Notes: generated by a model not told the origin, from the sequence alone. 64,000 nucleotides of DNA from Flavobacterium araucananum (GCF_002222055.1 NZ_MUGS01000004.1:62001-126000), one strand, 5' to 3'; shown: positions 46,415-56,688, numbered from the stretch's first letter. Program-made: numbers and translations.

Positions 46415-48361
46415 ATGACTTTAAAAATTACCTCTCCCTATAAATATTCTTTAGCAGTTTTATTTTTTATTTTTTTAAGTAGTACTATCTCAGCACAAAA
46501 ACAGAATAATCTGGAAGGAACCCAAATTGCTTTTTTATCAGATGTTCATTTGCAGGATTTATTCGGAGCATTTTCAGACAATAGTTATAAAGGAATTTTA
46601 AATCCCAAAACCGGAAAATATACCTTGATGAGAACAATGGCTTCTCAGTTGCATTCGACCCGAATCTTCAATGAAAATTACTTTGCTTTTATAGCCGCTC
46701 TGGAAGATATCGCCAGACGAAAAATAAAATACGTCGCTCTTCCCGGAGATTATACAGATGATGGACAGCCGATACATGTAAAAGGTTTAGAGAAAATTTT
46801 AGATCAATACGGTAAAAAATATAACATCGAATTTTTTATAACCACAGGAAATCATGATCCCGTTGGACCATTTGCACAAGAATCCGGCAAAGAAGATTTT
46901 CTGGGAAAAGATGGAAAAAGTCAGCCCATTTATAGCAAAGAAGGCCTGTATAAGCCCAATTTAACGATTGAACAGCCTGTAGTTGTTACTGCCGATATTG
47001 CTAAAATGGGTTATTTAGGAATTACAGACGATCTGAAAAACTTTGGATTCTATCCCAATAAAAAATACAAATTCTGGGCAACTCCGTTTTCAACCTATAC
47101 AAGTCAGGATTATAGTTTCGAAAAAGCTTCGCAAGCTGCTTTATTGTCCAATCGTGTTTATAATGTTACGCCGGGTTACGAAGTTCCGGATGTGAGTTAT
47201 GTTGTTGAACCTGTTGCCGGACTTTGGCTTATGGCGATCGATGGCAATGTTTATATCCCCAAAAATGGGGCAACAACAGATGTCAAAGATTCTAAAAATT
47301 ACTCAGAAGCCAGTACAGGTTACAACAATGTGCTTTCGAACAAAAAACATTTGATAAAATGGGTCGAAGAAATTTCGGCGCAGGCCAAACAACAAGGCAA
47401 AACCCTGATTGCTTTTAGTCATTTCCCAATGATTGATTTTAATGATGACGCTTCGGCAGAAATAAAAGAATTACTGGGCCCCAATAAATGGCAATTGAAC
47501 CGCGTTCCGGTCGAAGAAGTAGCGCAGGTTTTTGCAGATGCCGGATTAAAGATTCATTTTGGCGGACACATGCATATTAATGATACCGGAACAAGGACCA
47601 CGGCAAAAGGAAATACGCTGGTCAACATTCAGACGCCATCATTGGCAGCATATATTCCGGCGTATAAATTATTGACAATCAAAAAAGATAATCTTGTCGA
47701 TATTCAAACCATTACAATCGATGCCGTTCCGGGATACAATGAACTTTTTGATTTGTATAAAATGGAATATCAATTTTTAGAAAGCCAAAACACAAAGGAC
47801 ATCTGGAATATTGATATTCTGAAAACTAAAAATTATCATGATTTTACCGATTTTCATCTAAAAGAATTAGTTCGTTTGCGTTTTCTGAAAGACGATTGGC
47901 CAGAATCTTTCAAAAATTTTATTTTGAATGTTTCCGGAGAAGATTTATTGGTTTTAGCCCATATACAATCTGATAAAGATTTTGATGTGATGCTTAAAAA
48001 CAAAGAAAACTTCAGGAAAGAATGGTCAGAGGCAGAAGCTAAAGCAACAAAATTTCTAACAGAAAACAAGCTCAAAATACAAGATTTTAATTGGACAGGT
48101 TATGATCTTCTGGTTGATTTCTACCGTTTTAGAAGTGCCGATGAATTGGCTTTAGTCGATGTTGGAACAGCAAGGGCGAAACAATATAAAATTTTATCTC
48201 AGTTGTTTTTCGAAAATCATAAAGAGGATGCATCAAACGTAAAACCATTGCAAAATCAAATGCGATTGTTCTTGATTATCTTTAACAAATTCATGCACGA
48301 AGTTCCGGCAGATCATTTTAGTGTTGATTTGAAAACAGGAGCGATTAAAAGTCTGAATTGA
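46415..48361 (+). CDS. Secreted calcineurin-like metallophosphoesterase
   Basis: The ATG at 46415 (648 residues) is chosen over a TTG 18 codons upstream because it puts the hydrophobic signal (about 8-28, ending ISAQ) at the start. The metal-binding motifs of metallophosphoesterases occur in order: SDVHLQDLFG (D-x-H), GDYTDDG, TTGNHDP, FSHFP and GGHMHIND (G-H-x-H). The long C-terminal part (about 400-648) is helical and unassigned. It is periplasmic or surface-exposed and hydrolyses a phosphomonoester or diester of unknown identity. A phospholipase C-like gene lies convergent to it, and a sigma/FecR/SusCD system follows, so phosphorylated lipid or inositol head groups are possible substrates. 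Confidence 0.85.
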   Translation: MTLKITSPYKYSLAVLFFIFLSSTISAQKQNNLEGTQIAFLSDVHLQDLFGAFSDNSYKGILNPKTGKYTLMRTMASQLHSTRIFNENYFAFIAALEDIARRKIKYVALPGDYTDDGQPIHVKGLEKILDQYGKKYNIEFFITTGNHDPVGPFAQESGKEDFLGKDGKSQPIYSKEGLYKPNLTIEQPVVVTADIAKMGYLGITDDLKNFGFYPNKKYKFWATPFSTYTSQDYSFEKASQAALLSNRVYNVTPGYEVPDVSYVVEPVAGLWLMAIDGNVYIPKNGATTDVKDSKNYSEASTGYNNVLSNKKHLIKWVEEISAQAKQQGKTLIAFSHFPMIDFNDDASAEIKELLGPNKWQLNRVPVEEVAQVFADAGLKIHFGGHMHINDTGTRTTAKGNTLVNIQTPSLAAYIPAYKLLTIKKDNLVDIQTITIDAVPGYNELFDLYKMEYQFLESQNTKDIWNIDILKTKNYHDFTDFHLKELVRLRFLKDDWPESFKNFILNVSGEDLLVLAHIQSDKDFDVMLKNKENFRKEWSEAEAKATKFLTENKLKIQDFNWTGYDLLVDFYRFRSADELALVDVGTARAKQYKILSQLFFENHKEDASNVKPLQNQMRLFLIIFNKFMHEVPADHFSVDLKTGAIKSLN

Positions 48362-48363
48362 GA

Positions 48364-48587
48364 AATGGCACACGGATGACGCAGATTCGCTATCGCGAAA
48401 ACGCGGATTGTCGCGGATTTTTTATTCTCATTTTTTGTCATTTCGAGGAACGAAGCAACCACATTTACTAGATCAAACTTTGCGGATTATTAGTGAGGTT
48501 ACTTCGTTCCCCGCAATGACAATAGGTGCGTACAAAAACAAAAAAATCTGTGACAATCTATTCAAATCCGTGTCATCCGCGTGCCAT
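48364..48587. repeat. Nested palindromes between convergent genes
   Basis: The gap 48362-48667 has no gene. The outer arms ATGGCACACGGATGAC (48364-48379) and GTCATCCGCGTGCCAT (48572-48587) pair with one mismatch. The inner element TGTCATTTCGAGGAACGAAG pairs with CTTCGTTCCCCGCAATGACA (about 48437-48521). Its ends resemble the element at 39343-39511. Confidence 0.65.
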
Positions 48588-48601
48588 AAAAACGCAATAA
48601 A

Positions 48602-48642
48602 AAAGGTTTCAAGTTTCACACAAAGCAAAACTTGAAACCTTT
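48602..48642. terminator. Bidirectional terminator between convergent genes
   Basis: Perfect 15-bp arms AAAGGTTTCAAGTTT (48602-48616) and complement (48628-48642), with A and T flanks, serve both the phosphoesterase gene (plus) and the phospholipase gene (minus). Confidence 0.8.
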
Positions 48643-48667
48643 AAATCTGAAAACTGAGACTGAAAAC

Positions 48668-49729
48668 TTATTCCCCTCCATTCACCGGATCAACTCTCAC
48701 ATAAGTACCATCATCATATTTTATCTGATAAGGAGAATTGAATAAAGTACTTGGCAAATAATAATCGGTTGTAATAACTTGAGCGCCTGATTTTTTGGCA
48801 GCTTCAAAATGCCTATAATCGTTGGCTCTGGCTTCTTTAGTGTCAGAGTCGGCTCTGGTTCTTATCAGGTATCCTTTTTTTACCAGATTGGCAATTTCAG
48901 GATCTTCGGAGTTGTTTCTGAATAATGTTGCGGCTTCCGGCTTGCCAGGTTCTGCGTTGATAAAAACGGCACGTCCTTTTAGGGATGGATGATTCAGGGC
49001 ATACAAATCTCTTTTGGCTCCGTTATTATCCAAAATAAATAAAAACTTGCCTTTTGCCTTTTTCAGCGTTGGCCAATTGTTGTGTAGAACGGCTTCTTCG
49101 AGTGTTTTATATTTTCCTCGCACCATGTCCGGCGTGATCAATTTGTTTCCTAAACCTTTGCGAAGTTCAGCGTCTAATGCGTCGAATAATTCGGGAGTGA
49201 ATTTCTCCGCTTTTGTACCTAAGAAGCTATCATCATCTTTTGGTTCCAAGGTGATAAAAACCGGAACGTGATCCGGATTGGCATCCGACCATTTTTTTAA
49301 TTCGGCAAGGCAATTTTGAAGTGTGTAGCAGGATGTTCGGAAATCAATATCGATCATATGGAAAACTTTAAACCCTGGTTTTTGCATTTCTCCTTTTGGG
49401 TCATAAGCTTGTTGAGATTTTACGATGTCTAAACCTTTTGGGTGTGCATATTTTCCGCCTTTAGGATCACCCTGAACATCAATTTCCAGATTTCGCAAAC
49501 CTTTATTCAATTGTTCTGTAAGCGGAATATGCGTGTATTGTAATCCTTTTAAAGAGCGCGAAGTATCTTTTGCCTGAAGCACATTGTATAAATCCGGTTC
49601 GATATTCTGGCGGTAGCTGTTATGTGACCCGATAACCTGAATTTGATTGATTTTTAGATTGTCATTTTGTATCTGACTATGGCATTGTATGGTGCCTGCA
49701 ATAAATAATGTAAACAGAATTTGTTTCAT
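48668..49729 (-). CDS. Ca2+-dependent phosphoinositide-specific phospholipase C-like protein
   Basis: A 353-residue protein with a signal peptide (1-19). It has a PI-PLC-type TIM barrel: His36 in GSHNSY as general base, Glu82 and Asp84 in LEIDVQGD as metal ligands, and His124 in KVFHMIDID as second catalytic histidine. TLEPKDDD (about 170-178) continues the metal site. Family members cleave phosphatidylinositol or similar lipids into diacylglycerol and a head-group phosphate. It is exported to the periplasm or beyond. It is transcribed towards the metallophosphoesterase gene. The two activities could act one after the other on a phospholipid, but this is inferred from proximity only. Confidence 0.85.
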   Translation of the reverse strand: MKQILFTLFIAGTIQCHSQIQNDNLKINQIQVIGSHNSYRQNIEPDLYNVLQAKDTSRSLKGLQYTHIPLTEQLNKGLRNLEIDVQGDPKGGKYAHPKGLDIVKSQQAYDPKGEMQKPGFKVFHMIDIDFRTSCYTLQNCLAELKKWSDANPDHVPVFITLEPKDDDSFLGTKAEKFTPELFDALDAELRKGLGNKLITPDMVRGKYKTLEEAVLHNNWPTLKKAKGKFLFILDNNGAKRDLYALNHPSLKGRAVFINAEPGKPEAATLFRNNSEDPEIANLVKKGYLIRTRADSDTKEARANDYRHFEAAKKSGAQVITTDYYLPSTLFNSPYQIKYDDGTYVRVDPVNGGE

Positions 49730-49994
49730 GATTTGAAATTGTAATTTGTATTAATAGATAGGGGATGAGGTAACTGAGTATTACCTTTTTTTGAGTGTAC
49801 TAAATTAAAATTGGTATTTGAATTTTATGTTAGATAAAGAAAAAGAAATCGCAATGCGAGTATCATCTTTAGTCGAAAAAAGTAGTATTAATAAAACAAA
49901 CAGATTCATTCCTTAATTTAAAGATAACCTTCAGGAAAAAAACATTGGTATAACATTTTATTATTTTACATCACCAAACCGTCCCCATATTGTT

Positions 49995-50519
49995 ATGAAA
50001 AACCCTGAAATTTTTGAAAAAACGTATACCGATTACTGGAAAAAGCTCAATGCGTTTTCGTATACGATGACTCAGGATAAAGACTTGGCACAGAACATCG
50101 TTCAGGATGTTTTTATTGATTTGTGGGAACGAAAAGAAGAGCTTACTATAAATGCCATTGAACCTTATTTGTTCCGGGCGGTAAAAAATCAGGTTTTCAA
50201 GCATTACCAAAATAACCGGTTTGATAAGACGATTCTCGAAGATAAATTCGAAGATTATATTATTGATAATTTCAGCTCGATCGATCCTGAAGTAATGGAC
50301 TTACTTTATTCCTTAATAGATAAACTTCCCGAGAAACGAAAAGAGGTTTTATTGATGTACAAATTTCAGGATATGTCAATTGATCAAATTGCAGATGAAC
50401 TTGGAATCTCTAAACAAACCGTTAAAAATCAAATTTCATCGGCTTTAAAACAATTGCGCGAAGGCTTGAAAGACCTTGCCTGGCTTGCTCCATTTATTAT
50501 TTTGAACCAAAATTTTTAA
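49995..50519 (+). CDS. ECF RNA polymerase sigma factor (FecI/RpoE-like)
   Basis: A 174-residue sigma-70 of the extracytoplasmic type. Region 2 (about 12-78) includes DKDLAQNIVQDVFIDLWERKEE, and region 4 (about 112-165) has the HTH LPEKRKEVLLMYKFQDMSIDQIADELGISKQTVKNQI. It lacks regions 1 and 3. It is followed after 83 bp by a FecR-type anti-sigma factor and then by a SusC with an STN domain. This order is the standard cell-surface signalling cassette, in which ligand binding at the outer membrane frees the sigma factor to transcribe the SusCD genes. Confidence 0.95.
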   Translation: MKNPEIFEKTYTDYWKKLNAFSYTMTQDKDLAQNIVQDVFIDLWERKEELTINAIEPYLFRAVKNQVFKHYQNNRFDKTILEDKFEDYIIDNFSSIDPEVMDLLYSLIDKLPEKRKEVLLMYKFQDMSIDQIADELGISKQTVKNQISSALKQLREGLKDLAWLAPFIILNQNF

Positions 50520-50602
50520 GATAACTTTCTGTTAATGGTTTCATAATATTTCTCGATAGTACGATTTTACAATTCTGGTACTTACTTGTAATAATAAGTA
50601 GT

Positions 50603-51526
50603 ATGATAAAAAGAATCAAGCATAGTTTAGAACATCTTATCGATAAAAGTTCCCGAAATAAAACCTCTAAGGCCGAAGAAAATTTATTGAATGATTTTGC
50701 CTTAAATGAATATCAAAACTCCAATTGGGATGAAACCGCAATGGGAAATTCTGAAGAAGTTTCTCAGGATATATACGACAATATACAGTTAAGAATAGGA
50801 AAGAAGAAAACTTTCAATCCTTATTTAAAATATATGGCAGCTGCCAGCATTCTTTTTCTTGCAGGTTTAGGATTTTTCTATAAACCAAACATTACGCCCG
50901 AAAAGCAAGTATCATTTAAGACGTCAGATACCCCCAAATCTATCCAATTAAGTGACGGCACGAAAATTTATCTGGCAGCAAATTCATTATTTCAGTATCC
51001 TGAAAAATTTATGGGCGACGAGAGAAAGGTTTCTTTATTAAAAGGAAATGCTTTTTTTGAAGTTGCCAAAGACAAAACGCATCCTTTTATCATTACGTCA
51101 GGCGCAATTAAAACAAGAGTTGTGGGAACTTCATTTCACATTCAGTTATCAAAATTAAAATGCGAAGTAATTGTCGTAACCGGAAAAGTAAATGTTTCGA
51201 CAAAAGGGCAAAGCGTAGATTTGGTTCCTAATGACGAAGCGTTGTTTACAGCACAAAAATTAACCAAACAACTGGCAGATAAATCATTTCTGGTCAATTG
51301 GTACACTACAGATGTTACACTGGATCAAACTACTTTAAAACAAGTAATTACCATTTTACAATATAAATATGGGGTTTCATTTCAATACAATGACGAGCGT
51401 GTATTGGCAACTCCGCTAACGGTATTCATTAAAAAGGATGCTTCGTTAGAAAGTGTTTTGCAACAAATAAATTATATCACAAACCTAAAATTTAAAGTTT
51501 ATGGCGAAATAGTAAAAGTCAATTAA
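50603..51526 (+). CDS. FecR-family anti-sigma factor
   Basis: A 307-residue protein: cytoplasmic sigma-binding N-terminus (about 1-75), one TM helix (about 76-93), FecR domain (about 107-200, with QLSDGTKIYLAANSLFQYPEKF and GNAFFEVAKD) and a C-terminal DUF4974-type domain (about 230-307) that contacts the STN domain of the transducer. It holds the sigma factor at the membrane until the SusC transducer signals. The start lies 83 bp after the sigma gene stop. A small hairpin sits between its stop and the SusC gene. Confidence 0.93.
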   Translation: MIKRIKHSLEHLIDKSSRNKTSKAEENLLNDFALNEYQNSNWDETAMGNSEEVSQDIYDNIQLRIGKKKTFNPYLKYMAAASILFLAGLGFFYKPNITPEKQVSFKTSDTPKSIQLSDGTKIYLAANSLFQYPEKFMGDERKVSLLKGNAFFEVAKDKTHPFIITSGAIKTRVVGTSFHIQLSKLKCEVIVVTGKVNVSTKGQSVDLVPNDEALFTAQKLTKQLADKSFLVNWYTTDVTLDQTTLKQVITILQYKYGVSFQYNDERVLATPLTVFIKKDASLESVLQQINYITNLKFKVYGEIVKVN

Positions 51527-51536
51527 AAACAAAAAA

Positions 51537-51557
51537 GCAGTTGCTGAGAACAACTGC
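51537..51557 (+). other. Hairpin between the anti-sigma and SusC genes
   Basis: GCAGTTG (51537-51543) and CAACTGC (51551-51557) flank a 7-nt loop, 10 bp after the FecR stop. No T run follows, so a processing or mRNA-stability role is likelier than termination. Confidence 0.45.
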
Positions 51558-51599
51558 GATTAATAATTAAGTATCGTAAAAAAACCAATAACTTAAATC

Positions 51600-54500
51600 A
51601 TGTATTTTAAACTTACCTATTTAAATCTAAAGAGAATTGTCTTTTTAGTGCTAGCGTTACTGGCCATTGAGAATGGTTATAGTAAAACTAATTTTTCCGG
51701 AGAATCAAAAGTAAAAAATAAAATAGAAAAAGCGACTCTTGTCTCTATTTTTTCAAAATTAACAGCGCAAACAGATTATAAGTTTAGCTACGGTCAGGCT
51801 ATTATTGCAGATAATACGGTTTATACCGTAAATTATACAAACGAATCTATTGCACTTATATTAAGTGATTTATCAAAAAGAGCAAGTTTTAATTACAGCA
51901 TCAATGGCAAATTAGTTTTAATTCAGAAAACAATTGAGCCTAAAACAGTTAATAGTAAAGTAGCTGATAAAGTAAAAGTAAAAGGAAAAATTCTGGACGA
52001 AAACAAATTACCAATTCCGGGTGCAACAATTATGGAAACGAGTTCGTCAAACTCGGCGGTTTCAAATTTCGATGGAGAATTTGAAATTACTGTTGGCGAA
52101 GGCAAAACAATACAGGTTTCGTACATGGGTTATAAAACCAAAACGGTAGCGGTACAAAGTGGTTTTATGACGATTGAATTAGAGCCAAATACGGCAGAGC
52201 TAAACGAAGTTTTGGTAGTGGGTTATGGTAAACAATCTAAAAAAGATGTTACAGGATCTGTTACACAACTCGAAGCAGCAAATTTTAAACAGGGTATTAC
52301 GATTTCGCCTGACAATTTATTGCAGGGAAAAGTTGCCGGTGTTCGTGTTGTAAGTACAAGTGGTGAGCCGGGAGCTGGAGTAAATGTTACCATTCGTGGT
52401 GTTGGATCTATCAGGAGCGGTAGTACACCTTTGTTTGTAGTTGATGGTATCCCGTTGGCAAACGATGATGTAAGCCCTTCAGGAAGCAATGTTGGTTTTG
52501 GATCTTCATCTGCAAAAAATCCATTAAACTTTTTGAACAGTAGTGATATCGAATCGATTACAGTTCTTAAAGATGCCTCTGCAGCAGCGATTTATGGAGC
52601 GAGAGGATCTAACGGGGTTGTTTTGGTTACGACCAAAAAAGGATCTAAAGGCGAAGGAACTTTAACTTTTGATACGTATACAGGACTTTCGACGGTTGCC
52701 AATAAACTGGATGTTTTAAGTGCATCTCAATACAGAGGCGCTATCAAGGAACCGGCTTTTGATCATGGGGGAAACACAGATTGGCAGGATGTAATTTACA
52801 GAACGGCAGTTACAAAAAATAATTCATTGGCATTTTCTAAACAAACTGAATCCGGAAATTACTATGCCTCTATAGCGCAAATGGACCAGGAGGGTATCAT
52901 TCGCAATAGTAATTTTAAACGTATGTCGGGTAGAATTAATGCTGCAGAATCGTTTCTGGATAAAAAACGTTTAAAGGTAAAAGTGAATCTTACTGCTAGT
53001 GAGACCAAAGATGATGGGGTTCCTACCAGTGATGACGGAGGTTCTAACGGTCAGTTGATTGTACATACTTTGATGGCAAACCCAACAAGATCCGTTTATG
53101 ATGCAAACGGAAATTACACCAACTTTAACATGAATGCGCACTATAATCCTGCTTATTTATTGAGTATCTATGAGGATCAAACACGTACGTTAAGAGTTTT
53201 AGGAAATCTTGAAGCTTCATTACGAATTTTTGACGGATTAGAATATAAACTAAACATTGGTATTGATCGTTCTACTGCCGAAAGAAACACGACAATTTAT
53301 CCTAACGTTACCGATTTAAATCCAAAAGGAAAATACGTTCAAAACAACTTAGATTCTAAAAACTCTTTGGTAGAGCATTATTTGACTTATAATTTATTGC
53401 TGGATAAACATAAACTAGAGGTCTTAGGAGGTTTCTCGTATCAAAAATTTGAAAGATCAGGAACAAGTTTCAGTATTGACGGGATCGCTGCACAGGGAGT
53501 TGGTATCAAACCATCGATTAATCCTGGTTTTGCAGGAACACAATCCGGAACTACCGGATATGCTCAGGAAAACGAATTGCAATCTTATTTTGGAAGGGTA
53601 AACTATACTTTCAATAACAAATATCTCCTTACAGCTTCGATGAGAGCAGATGGTTCTACTCGTTTTGGAGACAATAACAAATACGGTTATTTTCCCTCAT
53701 TTGCTTTAGGATGGAATATTTCTAAAGAAAGTTTCTTAGAAAATGTAACGGCTATCAACAACTTAAAATTAAGAACGAGTTGGGGACAAACAGGAAATCA
53801 GGAAGTACAAAACAAACTGACTAAGGCAAGTTATTCATTATCCGGCCCTGATGGATATTATTTATACGATGATTTGAATCTGGTAAACGGTGTTTCTGTA
53901 ACCAGAACAGCAAATCCTGATTTAAAATGGGAAGTTGTTACACAATATAATTTAGGTTTAGATTTTAGTTTATGGAATGATAAATTGTATGGAACTGTTG
54001 ATTATTTTAACAAAACAACTACAGATGCAATCTTAAATGTTCCTTCAAGTCCGTTAAAACCAACCACTACTGTCTGGACAAATATTGACGGAAAAATCGT
54101 TAACAAAGGTTTTGAGTTTATGTTAGGGTCAAAAATAGTAGACACTAAAAACTTTAGCTGGAACATCGATATGAACGGTGCGACATTAAAAAATAAAATC
54201 GAAGACTTGCCAGTTTCAGAAATCCTGACAGGTACAATTTCAGGACCTGGACAGTCTGGTGTAAATGCAAACATCTACAAAAGTGGTTATGCAGCAGGTT
54301 CGTTTTATTTGTTGGAACATATTGGTTTTGACAGTAAAGGCGGAAATATTTTTAAGGATCAAAACGGAGACGGTAAAATTGATAACAGCGACAGAATTAT
54401 TATCGAAGGTGCGTTACCTACTTTTTACTATGGTTTTAATAGTGATATGAGATACAAAAACTTTACGTTTTCATTCTCTATCATTGGTCAGACCGGAGGT

Positions 54501-54884
54501 TATTTGTTGAATAATACAGGATTGAATGCCTTAAATATAAACAACTTGGCATCTGACCGAAATGTAGCTACAGGATATTATGAGTCTGGGGCAAATGCTA
54601 CAAATGCACCAATTTTATCTACATTATTCTTAGAGAAATCTGATTTTATTAGATTAAATACAGCTCGTATTGGTTACAATTTTGATCTAAAAGGAGTGAA
54701 TTGGTTAAACGGGTTGACGCTTTATATTACAGGTCAGAACTTAATTACAATTACAAATTATACAGGTTACGATCCATTAATCAACAGCCCGAAATCTAAC
54801 GGCGGAAACCAATCTATTGGTATAGATTACGCCAGTTACCCAACTTCGAGAACGTTCAGTTTTGGAGCAACTTTAAAATTATAA
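51600..54884 (+). CDS. SusC/RagA TonB-dependent transducer with STN domain
   Basis: A 1094-residue protein with a signal peptide (about 1-29), an STN signalling domain (about 45-108), a carboxypeptidase-regulatory-like domain (about 122-200), a plug (about 205-330, with GKVAGVRVVSTSGEPG and ASAAAIYGARGSNGVVLVTTKKG) and a barrel ending FGATLKL. The STN domain distinguishes it from the SusC at 9695-12697. It fits the sigma/FecR pair upstream, so it both imports and signals. The substrate is unknown. The stop is 3 bp from the SusD start. Confidence 0.95.
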   Translation: MYFKLTYLNLKRIVFLVLALLAIENGYSKTNFSGESKVKNKIEKATLVSIFSKLTAQTDYKFSYGQAIIADNTVYTVNYTNESIALILSDLSKRASFNYSINGKLVLIQKTIEPKTVNSKVADKVKVKGKILDENKLPIPGATIMETSSSNSAVSNFDGEFEITVGEGKTIQVSYMGYKTKTVAVQSGFMTIELEPNTAELNEVLVVGYGKQSKKDVTGSVTQLEAANFKQGITISPDNLLQGKVAGVRVVSTSGEPGAGVNVTIRGVGSIRSGSTPLFVVDGIPLANDDVSPSGSNVGFGSSSAKNPLNFLNSSDIESITVLKDASAAAIYGARGSNGVVLVTTKKGSKGEGTLTFDTYTGLSTVANKLDVLSASQYRGAIKEPAFDHGGNTDWQDVIYRTAVTKNNSLAFSKQTESGNYYASIAQMDQEGIIRNSNFKRMSGRINAAESFLDKKRLKVKVNLTASETKDDGVPTSDDGGSNGQLIVHTLMANPTRSVYDANGNYTNFNMNAHYNPAYLLSIYEDQTRTLRVLGNLEASLRIFDGLEYKLNIGIDRSTAERNTTIYPNVTDLNPKGKYVQNNLDSKNSLVEHYLTYNLLLDKHKLEVLGGFSYQKFERSGTSFSIDGIAAQGVGIKPSINPGFAGTQSGTTGYAQENELQSYFGRVNYTFNNKYLLTASMRADGSTRFGDNNKYGYFPSFALGWNISKESFLENVTAINNLKLRTSWGQTGNQEVQNKLTKASYSLSGPDGYYLYDDLNLVNGVSVTRTANPDLKWEVVTQYNLGLDFSLWNDKLYGTVDYFNKTTTDAILNVPSSPLKPTTTVWTNIDGKIVNKGFEFMLGSKIVDTKNFSWNIDMNGATLKNKIEDLPVSEILTGTISGPGQSGVNANIYKSGYAAGSFYLLEHIGFDSKGGNIFKDQNGDGKIDNSDRIIIEGALPTFYYGFNSDMRYKNFTFSFSIIGQTGGYLLNNTGLNALNINNLASDRNVATGYYESGANATNAPILSTLFLEKSDFIRLNTARIGYNFDLKGVNWLNGLTLYITGQNLITITNYTGYDPLINSPKSNGGNQSIGIDYASYPTSRTFSFGATLKL

Positions 54885-54887
54885 ATC

Positions 54888-56660
54888 ATGAAGACAAAGA
54901 CATTTTTCAGCCTAAAAATTATAACAATATTCTCTTTTATTTTTCTCTTAAACAGCTGTACAGATCTTAATGAAGTTGTACTGGACGAAAAATTAGGAAC
55001 AGATGCTACAGATCCTGCGGGTGCACTTGCGGCAGCTTATGACAGACTTGGAGACGGAACTTTTGTTGATCACGGAGCAGTTTTTGCCATGCAGGAATAC
55101 ACTACAGACGAAGCTATTTTACCAACCCGCGGAAGTGACTGGGGAGATGGTGGAAAATGGAGGGACATGCATGAATTTACCTGGAGTTCCAGCAATGCTA
55201 TTATAGTAGGTAACTGGGATTTACTGACCAACGGTATTACACGTTCTCTAACTTCTATTAAGTCTGCTCAGGAAAGTACTTTTCCGGAAAAAGCATTATT
55301 TCTGGCAGAATCAAAAGCACTTTTAGACTATTATACCTATACGACATTAGATCTTTACGGACAAGCTCCATCAAGAGATCCATTGAATGTAGATGCACCT
55401 TTGCAGATTTTAAAAGCGGAAACTGAGATTGATAAATTAATCACGGATGTCGAAGCTCTGCTACCAAATTTAGCCGACATTGGTACACAAAGAACACACC
55501 ACGGAAGATTTACCAAACAAGCTGCTTATGCTTTTTTAAGTACCATGTATTTAAACCGTGCAGTATTCAAAGACCGCTACAATGCTACCTCTGCTTTTAA
55601 TTTTAATGAGCCGGCAGTTGCAGGAAGCACAGGAACAGATATGGACCGTGTTATTTATTATACATCATTACTAATCGATTCAGGAAAATTTAGTTTGGAA
55701 AGTGATTTTTTCAAAAACTTTGCAAGAGATAACGATAATGGTAAAGAACTTATTTTTGCAATTTCTCAAAAGATAGATTACATCCGTAATGGTTCTAATA
55801 GTTTTGCTTATGTATGTATGGAGCGTAACCAGAGAACATCTGCGGCAAACAGAGGGACAAATGCTGCTTGTACAACTCCGGAATTCTATGCCTCATGGGC
55901 TGGTAATCATGACGATCCAAGATTTGAGCAACATTACCAATATGCAGATGGTACCTGGTTTATGAACGATGGTACAGATGTAAGTGTTCCTGCAACAGAC
56001 ATCGTACCTAAAAGTAGTCCGGCATTGCCTTGGTTTCACTTTAATAGAGGAATCCAGGCCGGGCTTCAATATGGTCCAATATTATTAGCATCAGGATCTC
56101 TTGAAATGGTAGGGAACCGCATAAAAGTGTCTCCACTGGTTATGGAAAAAAGTACGACTACCAGAATGAATTTTACGCCATCACTGACATTTGCAGATCC
56201 TACCAAATCTGTTTTTGCTCAAAACGAAATCAATCAGGGAGCTCGTGTTTTTAAATATGAATTTGATCCCGAAGGAGGAAACGGTAACAGTAATGTAGAT
56301 ATTCCGTTATTCCGTTTAGGAGGAATCTATGCCATGAGGGCCGAAGCTTATTTTAGAAAAGGAAGCACAGGTCTGGCCCTGATCGATCTTAATAAATTAC
56401 GCACCAGCAGAAAACGAGAATCGTTGTTTGCAAGTGCTACCGGAAAAGTTCTTACAGCATTAGACTCAGAGCAATTGTACAAAGAATTAGGTTTTGAGTT
56501 GTACTGGGAATTACAAAGAAGACCACAAAGTATACGTTTTGGAAAATTTGATTTAGCCGGAACTGCAAAAGCTGCTTCTCAACCTTTTAGAAGAGCATTT
56601 CCAATTCCACAAACCGTAATTGACCAAAAGGTATTTCAACAAAATCAAGGATATAATTAA
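54888..56660 (+). CDS. SusD/RagB family lipoprotein
   Basis: A 590-residue SusD-like protein with a lipobox (LLNSC, Cys24). It has the N-terminal LGTDATDPAGALAAAYDRLGDG segment, TPR-like helices with YYTYTTLDLYGQAPSR, and the C-terminal ELGFELYWELQRRPQSIRFGKF block typical of the family. It is longer than the 505-residue SusD at 7977-9494. Insertions around 290-420 may shape the ligand site. Translationally it is closely linked to the SusC gene. Ligand unknown. A terminator follows. Confidence 0.93.
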   Translation: MKTKTFFSLKIITIFSFIFLLNSCTDLNEVVLDEKLGTDATDPAGALAAAYDRLGDGTFVDHGAVFAMQEYTTDEAILPTRGSDWGDGGKWRDMHEFTWSSSNAIIVGNWDLLTNGITRSLTSIKSAQESTFPEKALFLAESKALLDYYTYTTLDLYGQAPSRDPLNVDAPLQILKAETEIDKLITDVEALLPNLADIGTQRTHHGRFTKQAAYAFLSTMYLNRAVFKDRYNATSAFNFNEPAVAGSTGTDMDRVIYYTSLLIDSGKFSLESDFFKNFARDNDNGKELIFAISQKIDYIRNGSNSFAYVCMERNQRTSAANRGTNAACTTPEFYASWAGNHDDPRFEQHYQYADGTWFMNDGTDVSVPATDIVPKSSPALPWFHFNRGIQAGLQYGPILLASGSLEMVGNRIKVSPLVMEKSTTTRMNFTPSLTFADPTKSVFAQNEINQGARVFKYEFDPEGGNGNSNVDIPLFRLGGIYAMRAEAYFRKGSTGLALIDLNKLRTSRKRESLFASATGKVLTALDSEQLYKELGFELYWELQRRPQSIRFGKFDLAGTAKAASQPFRRAFPIPQTVIDQKVFQQNQGYN

Positions 56661-56688
56661 GTTTTTGTGTTAGTTTATTTTTTTTACA

